Assembly (NCBI GenBank): GCA_029931535.1
Contig: JAQPZY010001670.1
Location: 7,626,501 to 7,690,500 of the forward strand
Source of the DNA: Margaritifera margaritifera
Taxonomy: Eukaryota > Mollusca > Bivalvia > Unionida > Margaritiferidae
Length of the DNA stretch: 64,000 nucleotides
Direction: 5' to 3'
Below the pieces are notes generated by a model, which was not told where the DNA came from, searched no databases, and saw only the letters and a program-made list of their open reading frames with translations. The position numbers and the translations under genes were made by a program. Numbering within the stretch: position 1 is the first letter of the stretch; each line of letters begins with the position of its first letter. Below are positions 41,701 to 53,700 of this stretch, piece after piece.

Positions 41701-44700
41701 CACAAGATGCGATCAAATTGAGTGAAAAGCAGAAGTGTACCACAGTTCATCCCCGTGCCTCAAAAAACTATTATGAGATAAAGCAGAATCAAAAGAAACT
41801 GTAAGATACTGACCTGAGACCATGACATCGAGAGCAGAAATCAAACATACAATGCAATACATCTTCCTGTGACAATATTTAAGTATACAAAGCTTCCTTC
41901 TTTTATCTTAAACAGCTGTAAGTTAAAAAGCAGAAGGGCAGATGAGACAGAAACCTAAAATATTGACCTGTGACCTTGACCTTAAAGATAGGACCCCCAA
42001 AGTGCCACATGACATACCTTTAGAGATGATATATAGTTATACCAAGTTTCATTCCTTCATCTCAAATGGCACTAAAATTACAGAGTGGAAAGAAAAGTGT
42101 TACAGAAATATTCAACATATAATACCATGACTCTGATCTTGAAAATAAGACCCCCAATGTGTACACAACAGGCCTAGTAATGATGACATATATATATATA
42201 CCAAGTTGCATCCCTTGATCTCAAACAGATTGAAAGTTGTAGATTGGAAAGAAGGAAGTGTGATGGAAACATAAATTATTGAGTCATGACCTTGACCTTG
42301 AATATATGGCCCCCAATACTGTATGCAACACACCTTCTAGTGATGATATAAAAGGACAGAAAGTTTCATTCCTTAATTTCAAATGGCTTCAAAGTTATAG
42401 AGCAGAAGGCAAAGTGTGATGAAAAAAACAAAAAATATTAGGCTGTGACTTTGACCTGGAAGATAGGATCCTCCAATGTGGTATGTGACATACCATCTAG
42501 TGATTATAGTAATATGGAAATGGCAGGTTCTGGACCACTTGAAGTTTTTTTAAAAAAAATGAAAGACCTACTGAACTAGAAATAGGTCACTGTTTTGAAA
42601 AACCATTTTCAGAAAAACTAATTGCAAACATACCAAACTCAATGCTCAAAAATGTAAAATGTCATCTTCCAACTCTTCAACATCATCTTCTAACTCATGT
42701 TTCATGTATTTCATCCAAAACAGCTGATCTATTCATGATTATTATCAAACCATTAATCTTTTAATTCAAAAGTTCAATTATTTCATTAAAAATGTTGAAC
42801 TCATTCAAAACCAAACTGCAAGATTCTTCTGTCAATAATCATTTGTCTGCTTCTGCTAAATTCTCCTCAAGAAGATTTTGAATCTCTAATTGCTGAATTT
42901 TCTCTTGCTGTTTACATTCTGTTTCTGGCAGAACAGCTCTCTAGCTACTTAAGAAGTTTTTCAAAACAATAAACCCCTCAAACTTGTCAGGGTGTCTGCT
43001 TTTGACATGCATAGCTAAATTCAACATATATATAGATGAATGACATTTTGGACATTCGTTATTTAAGCAAAAAACGAGTCACTAAATGTTACACCCAAAC
43101 CAAACTAATTGATACTATTATTCACTAAATGTCACTAAAATGTGAGGTACAAAAGTAGCCTACCTAAGATTTGAAAAGGACTAAAGTAATCAAATGTTCA
43201 AGTAAAAAAAGTCCTACTTAATCTAAGTTAAATGATTGATGATGCAGTACCTGATCCATACAAATCTTATTACTCATTTTTGGTTAATTTGTTTAGCCAA
43301 AGACAGAATCATTTTAAGATAACAAATATTTACTCTGGCAGTAATGACTTGTTCTCTTCTATTTATCTTCTTGTATATCATAAAATCTTTCCACAATGCC
43401 ATTAATTAGCAGGTTCAGTAACTTTTCCACTTATCTGAATGTTTCAGTCACTTTCTATATGATCCTTGCGTGCTATGTTAAAATCTGTTTCATTTCCTGT
43501 TTATTTCCTTCAATTTCATCATCAAGTCTATCTATATCAGCAACTGACTGTTTCAATGAATCACACAAAAATCACAACCATTTTTGTAGACTGATGCTTG
43601 GTAAGCTATCATCATGTAGGTTTGTAATTTGGTACCAGGGTTAAATTAAATACATTCCTTTGAATCCAATCTAGCTTTTTCCTTGAGTATAAGCTAGCAA
43701 ATTTAACTAACTCAGTCATCGTATTTATCCTGCAAGATTCATTCTAATGTCAATTTTATCTGTGATTCTGACAGATCCTTTTTCACTGATGGTATAAACA
43801 TATCCAGTAAAAAAATCCTCCTCCAGTACCATAATAGGGCTTAATCACCGTAAAGGCATATCCAGTAAAAAATCCTCTTCCAGTACCGTAATAGGGCTTA
43901 ATCACTGTAAGGGCATATACAGTAAAAAATCCTCCTCCAGTACCGTAATAGGGCTTAAGGGCACTGAATCATTTCTGGTACTGTGCTAAATACTGTTTCA
44001 GGAACTAAAACCGTCTTCTACGCTTGATAGGTGCCCTTTATCTCTTGTTCATCTACAAAAAAGTTAAAATAACTACTTCTGGTACTGTTCCTCGAACAGT
44101 ATCTTTTTTCTTAACATTTCACTTCAATTTTTGGTACCTAAATGGGGATGGAGAATCAAACTCCTTCATGATTTTGTAATACATGTTTCTTGGTACTCCA
44201 TTTTTTTTACACTTATTACATTACATACATTTGTCCTTTTCAAGTTCTGTGAATACACTCAAAATGACAACTAAAATTCTTTGGTGATGTCTGTTACATT
44301 TCATATTTGACATACACCATTCGAACACAACTCCATGTCATATGAAACATCATTCATTCTATTTACTTCATTTTAAACCATCTCAATTTAAAAATGGCAC
44401 AAAGGCAGTGTATTTATGTTATCAACCAAGAAATGTTTATCATCAGCACATAACTTTTTGCATCCTGATGGTGTACATTTCATGTTTGTAAGACATGAGA
44501 ATGCACATTTTTTACATATCTTCCTTGTGATTTAACAGACAATGATTACACATCTCTATTGTCAAATTTCTGTTGAAAACACAATTCTTGATTCATTTGC
44601 TTAATTTTTTCATTATGATCAGTACAAAATGCATATAGTTTTGACCTTAAACCAATAAACTCCATTTAACTCATCTTTGTAAAGACACACAACTATTCAT

Positions 44701-47700
44701 TTACTTGCAGAATAAAAGAAGATGCTTTTTGGATAGTCACTTGTATTGTATGCCTTGATATCAGCCTTCATGTTATTGCTAAAATGTTTCTTCCCAATGC
44801 TTATGCATGGTGAATCTGTGCCCATTAGCAAGAGATATTTTCAGCATATTTGTTTTTCAGTTTGTGGTATTCAAACTGATGCATCAACAGCTTTGAAAGG
44901 TCAAGTACATAAAATCCACCATAAATTGGTCTGATTAGCTTGATCTTTTTGTTTTTCATACTTACATGAATGTTTTCAGTGTAGAAATGAAATTAACGTT
45001 TAAAATTTTAGATTTTTTAAAGTTTTTTTCAAGGTTTAAAATGTTTTTTTGAGGTTCAAGACACAAGCAGTTACAAGATTATCTCCATGGTGAGCATAAC
45101 ATTTATTAAAAATTAGAATATCCCATACAGAGAAAAGGGACTCTCTTATACAGCAGTGAAGAGACCATTCTGTGAGGACTGTTTTGCCCAACCTGGACAG
45201 ACTGTCTGCTAATATGTTCTTCTTCCCGGAATGTGACGCTTTACGAGGAATGGGGCTGGCTCGGAGGGTTATCCCTTCCGAGGCATCCACCTAAGGAGGT
45301 TCCACTTACACACAAAGAGAAGGAGCATGTGAGCCTCCTTGACATTGGAGATATACTATGATGGACATGTTGTCGGAGGAGACCATGACACAATGGCCCC
45401 TTAGTCTGTTGATGCATCCTCAAACACTTCTGGTAAAAGAATCTTAATCCGAGCAAAGGTTGAAGCACACAGACTTCAAACTGTGCAAAGATTGAAGTGA
45501 ACACAATGCTAACGCTGTTGATGATGCTACAACAATATGCCATTATGGGTCTATCAAATGAATGATAGAATAAAATGACCCCGATGTCTATAATTTGCAT
45601 AATTCATGCGCTTTCTCAACCGCTAGGCTAGCCTAATGAAAAACCATGTGCAAAAAAGCATTTTTTGCGGGGTTGGGGTAGAACTGTTCATCATTTTTTC
45701 ATATTTTTAAGTTTATTTTTTTTATTTAGGTTTCCTTAAGTTTTTGGGGGGCTTTTTTTAGATTTCTAAGGTCAAAGTGAAATTTTAGGGTTTTCAAGGT
45801 TTTTGAGGTCCGCTGAAGACCCTGTGTCAATAATTCTTCTACTTGAAAACAATAACTCTTTTAGCAACTTAAAAAATTTTGGGTTGACCATGCATATTAT
45901 TACAGTTGTCCTTTTTCAAAGGTTCTCTGTTTGCATTCTGAATACAGAGTTATTCAACAGCTTAAAGTCTTTTCTGAAGTCATTTGTAGCCTATTGCCTC
46001 AAAGTTGTATTCAATTCTATCCATATCTTTCATCAAGGTTGTTGGCTGAATGAATCACACTATGCATCTTTTTCAATTTCACTCCCAAATCCATGTACAG
46101 TTGTAAATTCATGTAGTGTATCACATATTTTTCTTTGTTCTTCAATGTGCAAAGTATTTGGGTGCAGTTGGTTTGGTAGCCTTTTTCTCCTCAATTAACT
46201 TTTTCTGTAGCTCTGAAAGGTTATCCATTGAATGTACAAGTTTTTCTGGGGCGAGCAGATAGTTCTTTAATAGTGGTATTTCCAAATCACAACTACTATG
46301 TAGAGAACGACAATTTGATATTGACATTTTCGAGGAGTTTCAAAATTTTTGCATGTCACACTACAATGTTTCTGGTTGTTTCAAACAGGTTTTCAAAACG
46401 AAAATAATGCATATTATGCGCATGTAAATGGCAAAAAAAACAATGATGGAGAGTACAACAAAATAAGATTGAAATCCATCAGCATGGATTTAAGTGCCAC
46501 CAATAAGTATGGCTGTACCATTTGTCTGTGAAAAATTTCAGGTGGAAAAATTGAAACTGCCAGGACAATGGAAAAGTTGATATTTATTCCAGATGACAAT
46601 GAGGATGGTTAGATACTGGAGGTTGATTTTTATAATCATATTTAGTATTGGGAATTGTTTACTCATCTTAGTGAAAAAAATATTTACACTGCTTTTTATT
46701 TTGCTGAATAGAGCTGTTTTGTCCTTTTGAGGCTTCCTTCAACTTTTTGTTTCCTCTTAATCTACTCACTTCAGATTTAAACAAAGAAAGTGGGCTCATA
46801 TTTCCACCAATGCTTGGTACTACAAGAGTCCCTCGAAGGGACTGATGCTCAACTGTCAAAAAAGAATTTCCAGGAATTCAAGATAAGACCATTTCTTCTT
46901 TTTAAATGTGGAGTGTTGAAATCACCTCTGATATTCTTGAGCAATGATATTTTCAAATTAACCACTGTGCCAGCTATATTGGATGTATAATCGCCCCCAT
47001 TTTCATTTAGGGCAAACTAGACACCATTTTAAGACTTTTTATGAAAACCCCATGCCAATATGATCATCCATTCAAGAGAATTAGTTAAAAGATTTTCAAT
47101 ATGCTCATTGTGGCAGCCATACTGAATGTCTGTGGGGCACCATTTTTATTTTGGACCAACTAGATATCACAAGAAGTCTGTTGGTAAAAACCCTATGTTG
47201 ATATGACCATCAATTCTGGAAGAGTAACGATAACAACATTATGAAGATGGCCACCATGGTGGCCATACTGGATGTCAGATTGGCATAATTTTCATTCAGG
47301 ACCAACTAGATATCATAATTAGACTTCTGGTGAAAACTCCATGTTGATATGACTTTCCATTCAGGTGGAGCAGCAATAATAAGATTTTCAAGATGGCTGC
47401 CATAGTGGCCATACTGGAAGTCAGATTGGCACCATTTTCATTTAGTACCAACTACATATCATAAGAAGTCTTCTGGTGAAAACCCAATGCTGATATGACT
47501 TTCCATCAAGGAGAAGTAGCAGTAAGATTTTCAAGATGGCAACTGTGGTGGCCATATTGGATATCAGATTCAATTAGGACCAACTAGATATAATAAAAAG
47601 TGTTTCAGTGAAAACCCCATGTTGGTATGAACATCCATTCAGAAGTAGTGATAACAAGATTTTTAACATGTATAAGTGGCACCATTTTCATTTAGTACCA

Positions 47701-50700
47701 ACTAGACATCATAAAAAGTCTTCTGGTGAAAACCCCATGTTGATATGACTTTCTGTTCAGGAGTAGTGATAACATTTTCAAAATGTCTGCCATGGTAGCC
47801 ATACTTGATATCAGATCAGCACCATTTTCATTCAGTACCAACTAGACACCATACGAAGTCTTTTGGTGAAAACCCTATGTTGATATGATCAATCATTCAG
47901 GAGAAGTAGCGATAACAAGATTTTCAAGATGGCCATAGTGGATTTCCTAGCAGCATCATTTTCATGTAGGACAAGCACTACCTTGTGATGAGTGTGTGTG
48001 TGTGTAAAGTTTCAAGGCAATCCTCCAAGTAGTTTAGAAAGAGAAGTGATAACAAACTTGTGCTGAAGGATGGACGGCTGTCAGATGATGACAGACAACA
48101 GGCCATCCCATAAGCTCAACTGGCATATGGTCAGTAGAGATTAAAACAAAAACCTATAACTTCTGTATTTCCTAAAATTGTGGTATTTAATGAAAATCAA
48201 ACAGAAATTTATTCAAATTGAGACAAAAAGTATTGAAAGATGATTAAAACACTTCCAACATTTCTTCTTACTTGAAATAGATGAGGACACACACACCCAT
48301 ACATGTATACAGAACTTCTCAAAGATGTTTAAGTGATCTGAGGCATGCTGGCTTAGTGGTTAGGATAATGTACTTCTATTCAGGTTGCACAGGTTTAATT
48401 CCTAGACCAGGCTGGATTTGGCTGCCATGTCATCTCCTTGAGAAAGACACTTTACTCTCATTGCCCAACCAAAAAACTAACTAGACACAACACCCAAAAG
48501 TGGATTTAGCCCATACAAACCAAAGCCTCTAGGCAAAACACCCTTAAGTGGGCTTAGTCCAAACAATCCAAAACCTCTGGCCAAAACATCCTTAAGTGGA
48601 CTTAGCCCAAACAAACCAAAATGGTGCTATACATCTCTGATGCATATCTATATTCTTCTGTCACATGCTATGTAAAGATGTTTTCCCTGGGAATTAATTA
48701 CAAGACATACCATGTTCACATAAGAACAGATACATTAAAAACAGGAGATCATTAGTAGAACTTTGAATATTATACAGTGTACTACTTCTGCTCTTTTGCT
48801 TTTTTATGCTGACCATTGTCTTAATTTCCAGCTCTTATTGATCATGATTAGAAAATAACATCTGAAGAGTTGTTTATATGATAATATCTTAAAATAACAT
48901 GTAATTTAAATATGTATTTTTAAAATAAGTCTTTAAAAGAAAAAGCTTGTTTTTCACAAAAGGTCACCGACTGCATTGTACAGAATGGCTTCATGCGATG
49001 AGCCTTCTGAAATTCTGGGGATATCCCTGACCTAACTATGTGATGTAAGGTTCTTCTCGTGCACATTGTATTATAATAATTAGGTCTAATTAGTGGATTG
49101 CTATCTTTCTACTTTTGTGTTTTTAAAACTGTCACTCTACCTGCCATATACTTTTCTCTGTGATATCATGCTCCTGTTTGGTAGCTGATGATGGATTGCT
49201 GAAGAACTGAAAGGATTCCGTATCAGATGCTGGAATACAACTATAACTCAGTGTCCTGCCCAGCAGGGTCCTTTCATATGCTTTTCCACTGCCCCAGTCT
49301 GAGGGAATGTTATATTTAATGAAGAACTGAAGAAAAAAGGCAAATAAATCAAGAAATTGAACTATCCTACGGAAACTTACTGAAAACAGTTCCATAGTAA
49401 AGTGCATAAAAACCTTTGGGAAGTCACAGTTTGAAATGTGAATGCCACTATTTCATCTTGTTCTTCTTCTTATTATTATCAAAGCCTACTGAGAAGACAA
49501 ACATGTAGTACATTTATTCACTCCTGCCAAATATAAGTTTAACAGCATTAAATGTATTACCATTAATAATTCATATATTCAGAACTCAAGAAATGTGTGC
49601 CAATAAAAGTAGTACACTAAAACTGATTGCCATGGCAAATCTCAATGCTCTTTATTAGATATGCCCATCTATACATTGTGACCCCAAATCCATTAAATAT
49701 ATTATTAGATATGCCCCCCTATACATTGTGACCCCAAATCCATTACATATATTTTTAGATATGCCCATCTATACATTGTGACCCCAAATCCATTACATAT
49801 ATTATTAGATATGCCCATCTATACATTGTGACCACAAATCCATTACATATATTATTAGATATGCCCATCTATACATTGTGACCACAAATCCATTACATAT
49901 ATTATTAGATATGCCCCCCCCCCCCACCCCATACACTGTGACCCCAAATCATTACATATATTAAGTATTCTCCTGCTACAACAGCGTGTAAAGTTGGGTC
50001 TAAAAATAATAAAATGGAGTATAATCATTAATCAACAATTACAGAGCTCACCTCTATGAAGTTTTTAATAGTCCCCAGTAGCCATTGTAAACATTAACTA
50101 TCATACAGAAATCAAATTCAGACTAAAGTGATCTTGACTACAAAATGTTGGCTGCTCTGACATCACATAAAAGACACAAAATAAAAAGAACATTCATTTC
50201 TATAATACCAAAGGAGAGGTACTATAATGAGCTGATAAAAAAACCGAGATTAATTCTTCTTTTAAAAAAATAATTGTTCTTAAAATCTGATTTTTGTCCA
50301 TCCCTAAAAGCCAGATTTTACTGGGTGAAAGTCACGAACTTTTAGTAACCTTGGAGTGATACCCAGTATGATCCCTATCAGAAACATAATTCACGCATTA
50401 GTAATTATCTTGATGAACAACTACAGCTGAGATCTCACATGAAAAATGCATGCAGTACACTCATTTAATTCCAATACTTATTCACATGTGCAATACATAG
50501 TTAACCTGTTGAGGGTAACTTACCACAAGATACAATGTAAAGTTATTAATATGGAAAGTTTACCACTGAACAGACATATTTATTCCAACTTCATATTGCA
50601 CTGGTCATAATGGCTGTATATGGCATGAAAAAATTTCTGTGGTCATGAGGTCAACACAGATACTTAACCTATGTCAGTAAAAGTATAAATGTAGGTCAAA

Positions 50701-53700
50701 GTGACCTTCTTTGGTTGTATGGGTGTAGTACTAACATAGATGCATCCAATTATCAAATTTCATGAATCTAAAATAAACTGCACCCAATAAATGAACTTTA
50801 AACACAAAATTTCAACAAAGTCACTGAAGCATAAAATATTGGTCAAAGAGACCTCTTTTTACAATATGTGTGTAGTGCTTATCAAGAAGATATCGTTACC
50901 AAGTTTCATGATTCTAGGTTGGATAGAATTAATACAGCATGCTAAAAACTCATGTGGCCATGAGCTAAATGTAAAACTTACCCACAGGCAGTAAATGATG
51001 AAATATTGGTCATGATGAGCTTCATTTGGGACTAGTACAATAGCTCTCCTCTACTTTGTACAGATGAGCTAAAAATGTCACTGTAATAGCAATTTTTGTG
51101 TATCTGACCTTTGATCCCTCCCATGGCCTCAGGAAAGGGAGGACAAATTTATAACCCTTTCTTGCAGATGGTTACCTTATGGGCAAGTCATCTGCCAGGC
51201 TTAGTAAATTTCTACCTAACTGTTTATTTGGCAACGAGTCATGGACAAATAGATTTACCAAAAATATCTCTAATGGAACATGAGTGGGGATAAAGAAAAT
51301 AAAGTCCAAAATCATCAATGTAGTTTCCATACCTCAGCTAGATAAGGACTGGTGGTGAAGAAGCCCAGCACAGCAATGTACCGAGTGACTTCTGTGTGCA
51401 TCAGTGTGAACTCCTGGAACTTGTCACTGATGAGGTCCAATATTGAGGTGAAAACTTGCTCAACTGATCCATCTTCTTTATTCTTCTCTATCTCAAGGAC
51501 AACCTCACTCAAAAACCTTCCAAAACCGTCCACCTCACCTGGATAGTTGAAAAGGTTCCAATTAATATTATTCATGTTTTTGTCTCTTTGTTGTGGGTAT
51601 CTATCAGTATCAATTAAAGTAAGTCATCGTTCTGTGCCATAATTTGACCAAACAATTCATGTTGTATGTCAAGGCTCAAACACAATTAGTACCTAATTTT
51701 ATATGCATGTATGATGTTGTACGTAATTATTTCAATAAAAATCTTAATATTTTCCAATACTGACAGATACTGTGTCTAGTATGATTATCACAATTACCTT
51801 AACAAGGCCCTTAACTCTGTTTCATTCCAAGCCCCTTTACAAACTGAAGGTTTACTACTAATCTGAATTCAACCACACTGAAATGGGGAGTCACTATGCT
51901 GGATAAAACATGGCTTTGTAAAACAAAACTGTCTGAGAACAAAAACAAAATACATTCAAATCTCTAAATTGTAAATAATATATTGACTAAGTGTTTTGAA
52001 ATGCAGCCAAAATATTGGCAGGAATGCAGAAAAGTAACAATTAAGAAAGGTTTCAAATTCTATCATTCAAGCTCATTTAACATGTAGCCATGAAGTAGGG
52101 CAATTATAAAACAAGAGAACCTCAAAGGGACTGATGCTATATGGGAAAAAAAAGTATCTGCATTCCTCTTTTAATTCTTTTTATCTGCCGAGTATTGAAA
52201 CCATGACAGATATCCTTGTGAAACCAATTTTTGGACTAAAATATGTCTCAGAATTCTTACTTGATCAGAATACCTTAGGAGTAAATCCACTACCTTGCAA
52301 TCCAGCCCTCCCAAGCTAATTACATTTGCAATGTCTTTTTTTTGGCTTGTTTTAGCTACAAAAGTGCTTGCCAAGGTGGAAGTCAGAGTAGATTGGTCTG
52401 CTCTTGGATAGAGGGATCATGGTTTGTACAGCCCCCAAAGAGTTGATTTTCAAGGACTTTTCATTGAGTTTATAAGGACTTCCAGCAGTTTTCAGGGAGT
52501 ATTCTTTCTTATAGAAACTGAACTTTTTACATATGTTACTTTGTTTATAACTGCATATATAGGTACAAACAGTAGAAGAAAATAAACACAGAACTAGCAT
52601 GCCACAACAACAAAGGGATGCCACTCCATCTGGTAACAACCCATGTCAAGTGTCATTCAATCCACCCAATTTTATCCTATTTTATTTATTTACTTATTAT
52701 TTTTGAAAAATACATAAATAAAAAAAATTCTGCATTTAAAAGTGATATATTTTATTCAGTTTTCAAGTTTTGTAATCCATCAGATAAATTCAATGAGTCT
52801 GGAGAAATTCAATGAGTTTTACTGCAATATCAAGGACTTTTCAAGGATAAAACCAATATTTTTAAATTCAAAGAGTTTTGAAAGTAACGTGTAAATTTAT
52901 GGATTTTTCAAGGTTGTATGAACAATAGGAATGGATGTGCATGCTCTTCCATGGATGTAACTGTAGCAAGGGTATTCCTGCAGTAAGATTGGTTAAGTAT
53001 TATCTCAGAAACATTTTATATTTTAAAAACTGGTTTCTTCTTCAAATAATAGGTTAGAGGAGGAGCGAGTTACATCCCCTTACCCTGAAGCCTGGTCTCC
53101 TAAAGTTCAGGAAGCAGCCTTAAGCCATGTGAGATATGTGACAGGGTTAGTACATGGTTTATGCAGCATGTGAGATATTTGATAGGGTTAGTACATGGTT
53201 TATTTAGCATGGACACTGTTTGGAGAAAAAAAATCACTCCCACAAATCCAGCTGGGTTGAAACTGATCCTTGTCTCCTATGTCTTGTCATTGGTGGCCCT
53301 TGGAAACTCACTTCTCATCGAGAGAAAGGGCACAGAAAAAAGTTTCTCCATTTGGTTTGTCTTAATGGGGGTTCCTTCCTGTTTCTCTTATCTCTCTACA
53401 GAAACACAGCCTGGGCTCTGGGTAACTGGGCATGTGAGAGGGTTGTCTTTATTGGCCTCTTTCCTGACCTCCTCAATTTGGCAGTGGAAAAGAAGATTGG
53501 AAGAAAGCAGCTGCAATATGAGAATGACTTGTGGTGATCTTTTAGGACAGCAAACGTGGAGACAAAGTCATCTCTTTCCGCAAGCTGTAAATTAACAGAA
53601 GCAGCAATAGTATTGGAGAGTGAGTGTTGAGCTACTCCGTAAAGCCATATGAGAGACTGTCTCACAATAGTGACCATCAGCAAAGCCATCTGAGAGACTG

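Noticed and set aside
48343..48412. Possible tRNA gene.
   Set aside because: A- and B-box-like words are present, but stems do not pair into a cloverleaf and a SINE body follows, so it is a tRNA-derived SINE.
53161..53595. 144-codon plus-strand frame as a membrane protein gene.
   Set aside because: Leucine-rich appearance but no recognisable family, no splice context, and overlapping frames on both strands; kept only as an unassigned region.
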